Positions 16,346 through 25,146 are shown, numbered from the stretch's first letter. The stretch: DNA of 64,000 nucleotides from Rhodobacter sp. 24-YEA-8 (GCF_900105075.1 NZ_FNSK01000001.1:2121001-2185000), one strand, 5' to 3'. Made by a program: numbers and translations. Notes: generated by a model from the sequence alone, not told the origin.

Positions 16346-17530
16346 TCAGTCCCCGATGATGATCTCGCCGTCCTGCCCGAAAGCAGCCAGCATTGCCAGA
16401 AATTTGGCATGGGTTTCGGCCTCTTCGGCCTGAGGATCAGAGCCGCGCACGATGCCCGCGCCGGCGTAAAGCCGCGCCTCGTTGCCTTCGATCCCGGCGC
16501 AGCGCAGCGCAAGATACCAGCACCCGTCGCCACCCGCCTCAAGCCAGCCGACCGCGCCAGCATAAAAGCCCCGCGCATAGCCCTCAAGTCCGGGGATCGC
16601 CGCGTCGGCCGCGTCGCGCGGCAGGCCGCAAACGGCGGGCGTCGGATGCAGCGCGGCCAGAAGCGTTGCGCAAGGGGTGGAGGCGTCGCGCAGTACACCC
16701 TCGATCCGGGTGCCCAGATGCCACATCCGCGCGGTCGCGCTGAGCGTCACACCCTCGGGGGCGGCAAGGCGCGCACAGAATGGCGCCAGCGTATCCAGCA
16801 CCATTTCCGCCGCCATCGCATGTTCGCGCAGGTCTTTGTCGGATCGCAAAAGCGCCTCGCCCGCCGCACGGTCGCGCGCCGGGTCTGCCGCGCGCCGCGC
16901 CGATCCCGCCAGCGGATGCGAGGCCACAAGGCCCCCGCGTTTTTCCACAAGCAATTCCGGCGTGGCCCCGATCAGCCGATGCGGCACCCCGGCCTGACGT
17001 GGGGGCAGCGGAACAGAGAACAGCGTCGCCAACCCGTCCTGGCGCAGCATCTGCAACAAAAGCCCGGGGTCATGCGGACGCTCTGACGTCAGCACCAGGC
17101 TGCGCGAGAGCACGATTTTCGAGAATTCCCCTTCGGAAATGCGCCTGACCGCCGCCGCGACCGCCTCGCGGTACTGACGCGGAGAAGGCTCGGCCCGGAT
17201 CCGCATCCCGGCCTGCGGCGCGACCATCGCGACCGGCGCCGCCGGCATGTCGAGCACCGAACCGGGCTGGAACAGGCAATCCGTCGCCTCGCGATCATAG
17301 GGCAGCGCTCCGGCCAGCAGCTTCGGCCCGTCATGACCGGCGGCAAAAAACGCCTCAGACCGCGCAGGCAGGCTCACCAGCGGCCCTGGCGGCAGATGGC
17401 GCCGCGCGGGGCCAAGCGCCATTGTATGGCGCGGGCCGGAAATCAGGAAATCAGCCGTATCTCCGGCGGGCGTCGCACCAGCGGGGCTGGTTGCGTCACG
17501 AATGGCAGCAGTACGGGCGGTGACAGTCAT
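16346..17530 (-). CDS. entC: Isochorismate synthase
   Basis: A 394-residue chorismate-binding enzyme of the MenF/EntC family, matching EntC in length. It shows the catalytic lysine in FSKIVLSRSL, the ATPELLVEKRGG and VASHPLAGSARR segments, and the C-terminal YAGAGIVRGSDPQAE motif. It converts chorismate to isochorismate. I place the start at the ATG at 17528-17530 (MTVTARTAAIRD). Another ATG 5 codons upstream (17545) is possible, and neither has a clear ribosome site. It begins a tight entCBA run. A TTGACA-like element (complement of 17668-17673) upstream suggests it may also have its own promoter. Confidence 0.87.
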   Translation of the reverse strand: MTVTARTAAIRDATSPAGATPAGDTADFLISGPRHTMALGPARRHLPPGPLVSLPARSEAFFAAGHDGPKLLAGALPYDREATDCLFQPGSVLDMPAAPVAMVAPQAGMRIRAEPSPRQYREAVAAAVRRISEGEFSKIVLSRSLVLTSERPHDPGLLLQMLRQDGLATLFSVPLPPRQAGVPHRLIGATPELLVEKRGGLVASHPLAGSARRAADPARDRAAGEALLRSDKDLREHAMAAEMVLDTLAPFCARLAAPEGVTLSATARMWHLGTRIEGVLRDASTPCATLLAALHPTPAVCGLPRDAADAAIPGLEGYARGFYAGAVGWLEAGGDGCWYLALRCAGIEGNEARLYAGAGIVRGSDPQAEEAETHAKFLAMLAAFGQDGEIIIGD

Positions 17531-17723
17531 CAGGCGATCTCGCATCAGCTTGGCCGCGACAGGGCGGCGATCCGGATCGCTTGGGCAGCATTTCCGGAGA
17601 AAAGCTGCACCTGGCTGACGTCTCTTACGTGTTCCGGCCCGCCTTCCGTCGCGCCAAAGCCACAAAATGTCAAGTTTTCGCGCGAGGCGGCCTGCGGGGC
17701 TCGCCCAAAGGTGAAGGCGGCGG

Positions 17724-19289
17724 TCAATGCCCGCCCCCGCCTCCCCCTCCGGCCCGGGCCGGAGGCCGCATCGCCAGCGCCATGACGGCAAGCCCCATAA
17801 ATAGGAAGGTCAGCAGCGTGAAAATGTCGATGAAGGACATGATCGCCGCCTGGCCCGCCACTTTCCCCGCCATCTGCGCCAGCGCGCCATCCGGGTTCAG
17901 CCCATTGGCGACAAGGTTCTGACGCATCATCTCAAGCTGGCGCAGCGCCTCGGGATTGGCCCAGTTCACCGCCTCGTCAAGCCGCGCCGTGTGCAGCGCG
18001 CGCCGGTCGGTCAGGATGGTGTTGATCATCGCAAGACCCACGGCGCCGCCGAGGTTGCGCATCAGGTTGTAAAGCCCCGAGGCGGATTTCATCTTGGCCG
18101 GCGGCAGCGTGCCAAGTGCCAGGTTGTTGATCGGCACCATGCAGATCATCAGCGAGATCCCCCGCAGCACCTGCGGCCAGAAAAGCTCGTTGAAATCCCA
18201 GTCGGCGGTCATATGGGTCAGCATCCAGGACGAGGTGCCAAAGCCGATAAAGCCCAGAAGCAGCATGACCCGCAGGTCGATCTTTGATCCCAGAAACCCC
18301 GCCAGCGGCGCGGTCATGAACATCGCAAGGCCAGACACAAATACTGTCTCGCCGATCATCAGACTGTCATAGCCCCGGACCGAAGACAGGTAGAGCGGGT
18401 AGAGATAGGTCATGCCGTAAAGGCCGATCCCCATCACAAAGGAAAACACCGACCCAACCGCGAAATTCGTGTTGGTAAAGGCCGAGAAATCGACCACCGG
18501 CTCGTCGCGGGTAAAAGCCCGCCAGAAGGTGGTGATACCGCCCACGACCATCACCACGAAAAGGATCGCGACCGCCTCGTCCTGGAACCAGTCATTGTTC
18601 GGGCCTTCCTCCAGCACATATTCCATCGCACCGAGGAACGCGGCCAGCGCCACCAGCCCGGTCCAGTCGAATTTCTGGAACAAAGACCAGTCGGGCTCGT
18701 CGAAATCCACGAGCGCAAGCACGCCAAGCGTCACCGCGATCCCGGCGGGGACATTGACGAGGAACAGCCAGTGCCAGGACAGCGCATGGCTCAGATAGCC
18801 GCCCACGGTCGGGCCGACGGTCGGCGCAAGCGTCGCTACAAGCCCGATCATCGGCGAAACGATATTGCGTTTCGAGGGCGGGAAAATGGTGAAAGCCGCC
18901 GCGAAGACCGATGGGATCATGCCGCCACCCAGGAAGCCCTGCACGCCACGCCACAGGATCATTTCATTGATCGAGCCTGATGTCGCACAAAGGAACGATG
19001 CGGCCGTGAACCCCGCCGCCGACAAAGCAAACAGATAACGTGTCGACATCATCCGCCCGAGGAACCCGGACAGCGGGATCATGATCACTTCGGCGATCAG
19101 ATAAGAGGTCTGCACCCAGGAGATTTCATCCGACGAGGCCCCGAGCCCGGCCTGGATCTCGGGCAGCGAGGCCGAGACGATCTGGATGTCGAGGATGGCC
19201 ATGAACATCCCGAAGACCATGACCAGAAACGCCGCGACCCGGCGCGGCGTCATCTCCGGCTCTGCCGGGATTGCGATGGGGGCGGACAT
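17724..19289 (-). CDS. DHA2 family MFS efflux transporter (EmrB type)
   Basis: A 521-residue inner-membrane protein with about 14 hydrophobic segments, the DHA2 drug:H+ antiporter layout. Motif C-like sequence is visible (APTVGPTVGGYL), and the N-terminus reads VFGMFMAILDIQIVSASLPEIQ. The C-terminus ends in a glycine run before the stop. The frame can open one codon earlier with GTG, but the ATG at 19287-19289 overlaps the emrA stop as TGATG and is preferred. It forms a tripartite pump with the HlyD-type protein encoded just upstream. Being followed directly by entCBA, it is a candidate exporter of 2,3-dihydroxybenzoate. Confidence 0.88.
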   Translation of the reverse strand: MSAPIAIPAEPEMTPRRVAAFLVMVFGMFMAILDIQIVSASLPEIQAGLGASSDEISWVQTSYLIAEVIMIPLSGFLGRMMSTRYLFALSAAGFTAASFLCATSGSINEMILWRGVQGFLGGGMIPSVFAAAFTIFPPSKRNIVSPMIGLVATLAPTVGPTVGGYLSHALSWHWLFLVNVPAGIAVTLGVLALVDFDEPDWSLFQKFDWTGLVALAAFLGAMEYVLEEGPNNDWFQDEAVAILFVVMVVGGITTFWRAFTRDEPVVDFSAFTNTNFAVGSVFSFVMGIGLYGMTYLYPLYLSSVRGYDSLMIGETVFVSGLAMFMTAPLAGFLGSKIDLRVMLLLGFIGFGTSSWMLTHMTADWDFNELFWPQVLRGISLMICMVPINNLALGTLPPAKMKSASGLYNLMRNLGGAVGLAMINTILTDRRALHTARLDEAVNWANPEALRQLEMMRQNLVANGLNPDGALAQMAGKVAGQAAIMSFIDIFTLLTFLFMGLAVMALAMRPPARAGGGGGGGH

Positions 19290-20440
19290 CACTCGGCTCC
19301 GGCGACTGCGGTTTCCTGCGGCCCGGTGCGGGTGTCGATCGCGATCTCAACCGAAAGCCCGGCGCGCAGGCCCGGGGTGCCTTCGGGCAGTTCGATCCGG
19401 ACCGGCACGCGCTGCACGATCTTGGTGAAATTACCGGTGGCATTATTGGCCGGCAGCAGCGAGAAAACCGCCCCCGTGGCAGGCGCGAGCGAGACCACGC
19501 GGCCCTCGACCTCATGCCCGTCCAGCGCGTCGATGCCCACCTTCACGCTCTGGCCAACGCGGATCCCGGCCAGTTGGGTTTCCTTCAGATTGGCTTCGAC
19601 ATAAAGCCCGTGATCAGGGATCACCGCCGCCAGTTTTGCTCCGGCGCTGACCAGCTCACCCTGTTTGATCGCGATATTCGCCACTGTGCCGTCAAAGGGC
19701 GCGCGCATCAAGGTGAAATCCAGATCGCGCTGCACCTGGGCCACGCCCAGTTCCAGCTCGCGCCGGGTCGAGGCGGTCTCGGTCCGCTGCGCTTTCAGCA
19801 CCTCGACCTGGGCTTTCGCACCGGCAATCGCGGCGACGGCAGAGGTACGGCTGGCCTCAGCCGTTGCCAGCGCCTCATTCGCCTTGTCGAGATCGGCCTG
19901 GCTGCTGACCCGGCGTTCCGCGAGGCCGCGCACCCGTTCGGCATTGCTTTTCGCCGCCGTCAGCACGGCGTCAGAGGCCACGCGCTGCGCCTCGGCCTGG
20001 GTGACAGTGCTTTCGGCCGCCTCGATCTGCGCGTCGATCCGGGCAAGCGTCGCGGTCAGCTCGGTCAGCCGGACCTCGGATTGCTCCAGCGAGATGCGGT
20101 AATCGCCATCATCGATACGGAACAGCACATCGCCCATTTTCACATGCTGATTGGATGCGACTGCAATCTCCGAGACGTAACCGGTGATCTTGGACGAAAT
20201 CAGCGAGAGATCGGCCTGGACATAGGCGTCATCGGTCGTGACCATAAATCGCCCGTTGGTCCACCAGGACCAGCCCTCATAGCCGCCGGCGAGCAATGCG
20301 ATCAGCGCCAGCCCGCCCAGCACATATTTCTTGCGCCCGCCCTTTGGCGCTGCGGCAGGAGGCGTCACAGGAAGAACCGGCGAGGGCGCAACAGGCGCAA
20401 TTTCCGGCTGATTGGTTTCGGGACGTTCGTGACGGGACAT
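19289..20440 (-). CDS. HlyD/EmrA family membrane fusion protein
   Basis: A 383-residue periplasmic adaptor. It has a single membrane segment (about residues 35-55, KYVLGGLALIALLAGGYEGW), a lipoyl half-motif, a long coiled-coil region rich in Ala, Glu and Gln (about 120-245) and the barrel domain (FTLMRAPFDGTVANIAIKQG). This is the EmrA pattern that links an MFS pump to the outer membrane. It is divergent from the tetR gene. The 116-base gap between them holds two palindromic operators (20465-20484 and 20525-20544). Confidence 0.9.
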   Translation of the reverse strand: MSRHERPETNQPEIAPVAPSPVLPVTPPAAAPKGGRKKYVLGGLALIALLAGGYEGWSWWTNGRFMVTTDDAYVQADLSLISSKITGYVSEIAVASNQHVKMGDVLFRIDDGDYRISLEQSEVRLTELTATLARIDAQIEAAESTVTQAEAQRVASDAVLTAAKSNAERVRGLAERRVSSQADLDKANEALATAEASRTSAVAAIAGAKAQVEVLKAQRTETASTRRELELGVAQVQRDLDFTLMRAPFDGTVANIAIKQGELVSAGAKLAAVIPDHGLYVEANLKETQLAGIRVGQSVKVGIDALDGHEVEGRVVSLAPATGAVFSLLPANNATGNFTKIVQRVPVRIELPEGTPGLRAGLSVEIAIDTRTGPQETAVAGAE

Positions 20441-20464
20441 GATCGACTCACCCGGCTGAATTTC

Positions 20465-20484
20465 ATTGAACCCAACGGTTCGAT
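20465..20484. promoter_or_regulatory. Probable TetR operator, copy 1
   Basis: A 20-base imperfect palindrome with arms ATTGAACCC and CGGTTCGAT around AA. Its right arm is identical to that of copy 2, which lies 60 bases away. It is placed 25 bases upstream of the emrA start codon. Confidence 0.7.
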
Positions 20485-20524
20485 GCGCTCAGATAATCCT
20501 GTCTTTCGCAAATTTCAATATTCC

Positions 20525-20544
20525 ATCGAACCGCACGGTTCGAT
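20525..20544. promoter_or_regulatory. Probable TetR operator, copy 2
   Basis: A 20-base palindrome with perfect 9-base arms ATCGAACCG and CGGTTCGAT around CA, 13 bases before the tetR ATG. The placement over the promoter fits autorepression as well as control of the emrAB direction. Confidence 0.78.
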
Positions 20545-20556
20545 TATATTGCCGCC

Positions 20557-21258
20557 ATGAGCAGCCCCACGCCCCCCTCGCCCGCTTCCCCGCCGCCGCG
20601 CGCAAAACGCCATGCCGCCGGGACCGATCCGCGCAAACGCGACCAGATCCTCGCAGGCGCCTGGGAAGAATTCCGCGCCCATGGCTTTGACGCCACCACG
20701 ATGAATGGCATCTGCCGCGCGGCTGCGGTCTCGAAGGGCACGCTCTATGTCTATTTCCAGGGCAAAGAGGATCTTTTCGTTGCCCTTGTCGAACAGCAGC
20801 GCGACCGGCTGACGGGCCAGCTTGGCTTTGCGCTTTCCGGCCCCGGGGATGTCGCAAGCCGCCTTACCGCCTATGCGGTGGCGCTGGTGCAGGTGCTGAC
20901 TTCGGATGAGATGCTGCGCGCCCAGCGGATTGTTGTTGCCGTGGCCGAGCGGATGCCCGATCTGGCCCAGCGGTTCTACGATGCGGGCGGGCGGCATGTG
21001 CTGGGGCGGCTCGGGCGCTGGCTGGCCGAGGCCTCTGCCGCCGGGGTGCTGGCCATCCCCGACCCGCCCCGCGCCGCGCAGCAGTTCAGCGAGCTTGCCA
21101 TGGCCGGGGTCTGGCGCCAGCGCCTGTTCGGTGTGCTGCGCGAACAGCCGGAGCAAAGCGTGATCGACGCCCTCGCCGCCGATGCGGTGCGGGTCTTCCT
21201 GGCCGCCTATGCCGGAACGGCACCGCATGACAGCTGGGACGGCGCGCCTGGCTTCTGA
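20557..21258 (+). CDS. TetR/AcrR family transcriptional regulator
   Basis: A 233-residue regulator. The N-terminal TetR helix-turn-helix is at about residues 28-75 (RDQILAGAWEEFRAHGFDATTM, then AAAVSKGTLYVYFQGKEDLF), followed by a helical ligand domain of AcrR-like type. A proline/alanine-rich leader precedes the DNA-binding domain. It is divergent from emrA and flanked by the two operators described above. It probably represses emrAB, possibly with entCBA, and releases on binding a pump substrate. The ligand is unknown; a catechol or other aromatic acid is plausible from context. Confidence 0.9.
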   Translation: MSSPTPPSPASPPPRAKRHAAGTDPRKRDQILAGAWEEFRAHGFDATTMNGICRAAAVSKGTLYVYFQGKEDLFVALVEQQRDRLTGQLGFALSGPGDVASRLTAYAVALVQVLTSDEMLRAQRIVVAVAERMPDLAQRFYDAGGRHVLGRLGRWLAEASAAGVLAIPDPPRAAQQFSELAMAGVWRQRLFGVLREQPEQSVIDALAADAVRVFLAAYAGTAPHDSWDGAPGF

Positions 21259-21375
21259 GCCGTGCTCCGACCATCCCGCAAGTGGCGCCGCAGCCCAAAG
21301 CGTACCAGCCGCCGGTCACCGGTGCACGGGCCAGAGCGGGCCCAGAGCGGGGCCTGTCATTCTGACGTCAGCTTC

Positions 21376-21383
21376 TGTATACA
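21376..21383. promoter_or_regulatory. Short palindrome in the promoter region of the semialdehyde dehydrogenase gene
   Basis: TGTATACA is an exact 8-base palindrome in a locally AT-rich patch 87 bases before the dehydrogenase ATG. GntR/FadR-type regulators often bind such cores, but no regulator gene adjoins it. Confidence 0.25.
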
Positions 21384-21469
21384 TACTGTCGGCAAATAGC
21401 GGCGCGACCTGCTCCGGCCCTGGCCGGGGCCAATCCGGGCGCTCCGCTGCGATCTGGAGAGAGGCTTAA

Positions 21470-22987
21470 ATGACGTATACCCCACATGGCAAACATCTGA
21501 TCGCTGGCGAATGGGTCTCGGGTTCCGGCACCTTCCGTTCGGAACCGGCATATGGCCCGGCCTTCGATTTCGCACTTGGCACTGTGGCGCTGGTGGACCG
21601 CGCGGCCCAGGCCGCCGAAGAGGCCTTCTGGTCCTATGGCTGGTCCTCGCGCGAAAGCCGTGCGGTGTTTCTTGAAACCATCGCCGATGAGATCGAGGCC
21701 CGCGCCGAAGCCATCACCGAAATCGGCTCGTCTGAAACCGGCCTGCCGACGGCCCGCCTCCAGGGGGAACGTGGCCGCACCACCGGCCAGCTGCGGCTTT
21801 TCGCAAACCATATCCGCCAAGGCGACTATCTCGACCGCCGCCATGATGTGGCTTTGCCCGAGCGTCAGCCGCTGCCGCGCCCCGATCTGCGGCTGATCGA
21901 GCGGCCGATCGGGCCGGTCGCGGTCTTCGGCGCCTCGAATTTCCCGCTGGCCTTCTCGACCGCCGGCGGCGACACGGCTGCGGCGCTTGCCGCGGGTTGC
22001 CCGGTCGTGGTGAAGGGCCATTCCGCCCATCCCGGCACCGGCGAGATCATCGCCGAAGCTGTTCATGCCGCCATCGCGAAATGCGGTGTGCATCCCGGCG
22101 TGTTCAGCCTGATCCAGGGCGGCAATCGCGAGGTTGGCGCGGCGGTTGTGCAGCATCCGCTGATAAGGGCGGTCGGCTTCACCGGCAGCCTCGCAGGGGG
22201 GCGCGCGCTGTTTGACCTTTGCGCCCAACGCCCCGAGCCGATCCCCTTCTTCGGCGAGCTGGGCTCGGTGAACCCGATGTTCGTGCTGCCCGAAGCTGCG
22301 AAAGCCCGCGCCGAAGCGCTCGGCACCGCCTGGGCGGGATCGCTCACCATGGGCGCGGGGCAGTTCTGCACCAATCCCGGCATTGCCGTGGTGATCGACG
22401 GGCCGGATGCCGACCGCCTTGTCGGCGCGATGAAAGAGGCGCTGGCGAAAACCGGTCCGCAGACCATGCTGACCCCCGGCATCGCGAAAGCTTACCGCGA
22501 TGGCCAGGCCCGGCTCCGGAGCCGCAACACCGTCAAGCCGGTCTATGAAACCGTGTCCGAGGGCCGCGAAGCCTCGCCCAATCTTTACGAGACGCGCGGC
22601 GAGCAGTTCCTCGCCGATCACGCGCTGTCGGAAGAAGTCTTCGGCCCGCTGGGTCTGGTGGTGCGGGTCGCCTCGTTTGAGGAAATGCGGCGCCTCGCGC
22701 GTGGCTTCGAGGGCCAGCTGACCGCGACCATCCACATGGATGCGGGCGATACCGAAGCGGCGCGCAGCCTGCTTCCGGTACTGGAGCGCAAGGCGGGCCG
22801 CGTGCTGTTCAACGGCTTCCCGACCGGGGTCGAAGTGGCCGATGCCATGGTTCATGGCGGGCCCTACCCGGCCTCGACCAATTTCGGAGCCACTTCTGTC
22901 GGCACCCTGTCGATCCGCCGCTTCCTGCGCCCTGTCTCCTGGCAGAACCTTCCCGAAGCGCTGCTGCCTGACGATCTCGGGGCCTGA
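21470..22987 (+). CDS. Alpha-ketoglutaric semialdehyde dehydrogenase (2,5-dioxovalerate dehydrogenase)
   Basis: A 505-residue aldehyde dehydrogenase of the KGSADH subfamily. It opens with HLIAGEWVSGSGTFRSEPA and has the ERPIGPVAVFGASNFPLAFS cofactor segment. The general base Glu is in FFGELGSVNPMF and the nucleophile Cys in GAGQFCTNPG. It oxidises alpha-ketoglutaric semialdehyde to 2-oxoglutarate with NAD(P), the last step of non-phosphorylative pentose, hexarate and hydroxyproline routes. A GGAGAGAGG ribosome site sets the start. It is a single-gene unit here with a terminator after it, so its upstream pathway is encoded elsewhere. Confidence 0.87.
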   Translation: MTYTPHGKHLIAGEWVSGSGTFRSEPAYGPAFDFALGTVALVDRAAQAAEEAFWSYGWSSRESRAVFLETIADEIEARAEAITEIGSSETGLPTARLQGERGRTTGQLRLFANHIRQGDYLDRRHDVALPERQPLPRPDLRLIERPIGPVAVFGASNFPLAFSTAGGDTAAALAAGCPVVVKGHSAHPGTGEIIAEAVHAAIAKCGVHPGVFSLIQGGNREVGAAVVQHPLIRAVGFTGSLAGGRALFDLCAQRPEPIPFFGELGSVNPMFVLPEAAKARAEALGTAWAGSLTMGAGQFCTNPGIAVVIDGPDADRLVGAMKEALAKTGPQTMLTPGIAKAYRDGQARLRSRNTVKPVYETVSEGREASPNLYETRGEQFLADHALSEEVFGPLGLVVRVASFEEMRRLARGFEGQLTATIHMDAGDTEAARSLLPVLERKAGRVLFNGFPTGVEVADAMVHGGPYPASTNFGATSVGTLSIRRFLRPVSWQNLPEALLPDDLGA

Positions 22988-22993
22988 AAACGC

Positions 22994-23017
22994 GCCTGGG
23001 CCACAGCTGGCCCAGGC
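22994..23017 (+). terminator. Hairpin downstream of the semialdehyde dehydrogenase gene
   Basis: A perfect 10-bp stem GCCTGGGCCA (22994-23003) and TGGCCCAGGC (23008-23017) with a CAGC loop, seven bases after the stop codon. It is the first of two adjacent hairpins. Confidence 0.6.
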
Positions 23018-23026
23018 TGATATCCG

Positions 23027-23058
23027 ATCCCGGTCCGCCAGCGCGGGCCGGGATTTTT
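23027..23058 (+). terminator. Intrinsic terminator with T-run
   Basis: ATCCCGG (23027-23033) pairs with CCGGGAT (23048-23054), with further GC pairing inside, followed directly by TTTTT. It should end transcription of the semialdehyde dehydrogenase gene. Confidence 0.72.
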
Positions 23059-23194
23059 CACGCTGCCACCCGCGACAGGCCTGTGAACCCGCTGCGGTTG
23101 CCTGCCTGGCCCCGGATCCGAGCGACAGACCAGGGTGCCGCTTGACGCCGATCACCGTCGGACTACGCTGCCCTGACCTTAAGGGGAAACCACC

Positions 23195-23884
23195 GTGACC
23201 AAAGCCGCAAATGATGCCCCCTTCCGGGATCCGGGCCTGACCCGCTCTTACGCAGAAACCACGCCGGGCCGGGTGCCGGGATTTCACGATCTGCACCGGA
23301 TGGCACTGATCCTTCTGTCGCAATCAGCGCCGGCCGAGGCGCGTATGCTGATCCTCGGCGCCGGGGGCGGGCTGGAGCTGCTGGCCTTTGCCCGTGCGCG
23401 CCCGCGCTGGTCCTTTCTGGGCCTTGACCCGTCCGAACCGATGCTGACCGAAGCCGCCGCACTTCTCGGCCCATTGGCGGCACAGGTCGACCTGCAACAG
23501 GGCGTCATCACCGACGCGCCCGCCGGTCCCTATGACGGGGCCACATGCCTGCTGGTGCTGCATTTCCTGGACCGGGCAGCGCGGCTTGCCACCCTGACCG
23601 CGCTGCGCCAGCGGCTGAAACCCGGCGCCGCCCTGATCATCGCGCATCACAGCCACCCCGAAGGCGAGGCGGAGGACTGGCTGACCCGCTCGGCTCTGTT
23701 CGCGCAGGGGGATGCTGCAGATCCTGCCCAGGCCGCCGCTTCGGCCCGGGTCATGGCGGAACGGCTGACGCTTCTCACCCGGGCCGAAGAGGAGGCGCTG
23801 CTTTGCGAGGCCGGTTTCACCGCCCCCGCCCTGTTTTATGCCGGACTGTCCTTCCGGGGCTGGGTCGCCCGCGCCCCGGAGTAA
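23195..23884 (+). CDS. Class I SAM-dependent methyltransferase
   Basis: A 229-residue protein with a Rossmann-like methyltransferase core. Motif I is MLILGAGGGLELLAFA (about 50-65), a later acidic strand is FLGLDPSEPM, then CLLVLHFL. The substrate is not predictable. It starts with GTG (23195-23197) after a strong AAGGGGAAACC ribosome site; there is no suitable ATG nearby. It converges with the old yellow enzyme gene, leaving only seven bases between them. Confidence 0.82.
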   Translation: MTKAANDAPFRDPGLTRSYAETTPGRVPGFHDLHRMALILLSQSAPAEARMLILGAGGGLELLAFARARPRWSFLGLDPSEPMLTEAAALLGPLAAQVDLQQGVITDAPAGPYDGATCLLVLHFLDRAARLATLTALRQRLKPGAALIIAHHSHPEGEAEDWLTRSALFAQGDAADPAQAAASARVMAERLTLLTRAEEEALLCEAGFTAPALFYAGLSFRGWVARAPE

Positions 23885-23891
23885 CGCCGCC

Positions 23892-25016
23892 TCAGACCAG
23901 TTCCTTCATCGCTTCGCCCGAGAAGCCCCGAAGATCGTCAAAACGACCGGCCTCGACCTTGGCCGCCCAGTCCGGATCAGCCAGCAGCACCCGGCCCACG
24001 GCGACCAGGTCGAACTCGTCCCGCGCCATCCGCTCCAGAAGATTGCTGATCGGTGCCGCAGCCGAGCCCTGCCCCCGGAACGCACCGAAGAATTCCGTAT
24101 CGAGGCCCACGGAGCCGACCGAAATTGTCGCCGCCCCGGTCAGCTTTTTCGCCCAGCCGGCAAAGTTCAGCCCGTTATCGCCATCAAGTTCGGGGAATTC
24201 CGGCACCCAGACCCGGCGCTGCGAGCAATGGAGGATATCCACCCCTGCCTCGACCAGCGGCGCAAGCCAGGCGGTCATCTCATCGGGTGTCGTGGCGAGG
24301 CGCGCATCGTAATTTTGCTGTTTCCACTGACTGACGCGCAGGATCAGCGGGAAGTCGGGGCCGACCGCCGCACGTACCGCACGCACCGCCTCCGCCGCAA
24401 AGCGCGAGCGCTCTGCGATGGTCGCGCCGCCATAGCCATCCTCGCGCTTATTGGTGCCGTCCCAGAAGAACTGGTCGATCAGATAGCCATGTGCGCCATG
24501 CAGCTCGACCGAGTCAAAGCCCAGCCGTTTCGCATCCGCCGCCGCGCGGGCAAAGGCCGCGACCGTATCGGCGATGTCTTCCTCGGTCATCACCACACCG
24601 CGCGGCTCCTCCGGCCCGACAAGACCCGAGGGGCTTTCAACCGGCGCCTCCGGCTCCCATTTGCCGGCGCGGGTCGATCCGGTATGCCAGATCTGCGGGG
24701 CGATCCTGCCGCCCGCGCCATGAACCGCATCCGCCACGCCCTTCCAGCCCGCCAGTGCCGCCTCGCCATGGAAGAACGGGATGCCGTAATGATTGCGCGA
24801 GGCCGGGCGGTCGATCACCGTACCCTCGGTCAGGATCAGCCCGACATCCCCCGCCGCGCGCCTGCGGTAATATTCGGCATTGGCCGGGCCGGGAATGCCC
24901 TCGGGTGCCATGCAGCGCGTCATCGGCGCCATCACGATGCGGTTCTTCAGCGTCAGCGTTTTCAGTGAAAAGGGGCGAAACAGCGCTTCGGTCGATTGCG
25001 GTTCAGTGGTCATCAT
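23892..25016 (-). CDS. Old yellow enzyme family NADH:flavin oxidoreductase (NemA-like alkene reductase)
   Basis: A 374-residue FMN-dependent TIM-barrel protein. N-terminal LKNRIVMAPMTRCMAPEG, QIWHTGS, the active-site H-x-x-H in ELHGAHGYLIDQFF, and YGGATIAERSRFAAE are all classical. Such enzymes reduce activated C=C bonds and nitro compounds. Two tandem ATGs (25016 and 25013) are equivalent starts; the longer frame runs through the operator region and is rejected. It is divergent from a TetR gene in the same way as nemA and nemR, with paired operators between them. Confidence 0.88.
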   Translation of the reverse strand: MMTTEPQSTEALFRPFSLKTLTLKNRIVMAPMTRCMAPEGIPGPANAEYYRRRAAGDVGLILTEGTVIDRPASRNHYGIPFFHGEAALAGWKGVADAVHGAGGRIAPQIWHTGSTRAGKWEPEAPVESPSGLVGPEEPRGVVMTEEDIADTVAAFARAAADAKRLGFDSVELHGAHGYLIDQFFWDGTNKREDGYGGATIAERSRFAAEAVRAVRAAVGPDFPLILRVSQWKQQNYDARLATTPDEMTAWLAPLVEAGVDILHCSQRRVWVPEFPELDGDNGLNFAGWAKKLTGAATISVGSVGLDTEFFGAFRGQGSAAAPISNLLERMARDEFDLVAVGRVLLADPDWAAKVEAGRFDDLRGFSGEAMKELV

Positions 25017-25102
25017 CGGGTTCCGGATCTGGGGTGCCGCGCCCTGAAAGGGGACCGGCGAAAGGTTGGGCAGGTTGTCATGGCCGCGTAAGCGGAATAT
25101 AA

Positions 25103-25146
25103 ACATGACAGCCATCATGTTTGATTATTCATGATGACGGTCATGT
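25103..25146. promoter_or_regulatory. Paired TetR-type operators between the OYE and tetR genes
   Basis: Two 17-base arms (25103-25119 and 25130-25146) are inverted copies with 15 of 17 matches and a 10-base spacer. Each arm is itself a CATGA-n6-TCATG palindrome. They therefore look like two adjacent operator sites, 27 bases centre to centre, 35 bases before the tetR ATG. Confidence 0.7.

Noticed and set aside
15341..17086. A 581-codon plus-strand frame across entA, entB and entC
   Set aside because: It is antisense to three clear enzymes and has no recognisable protein features.
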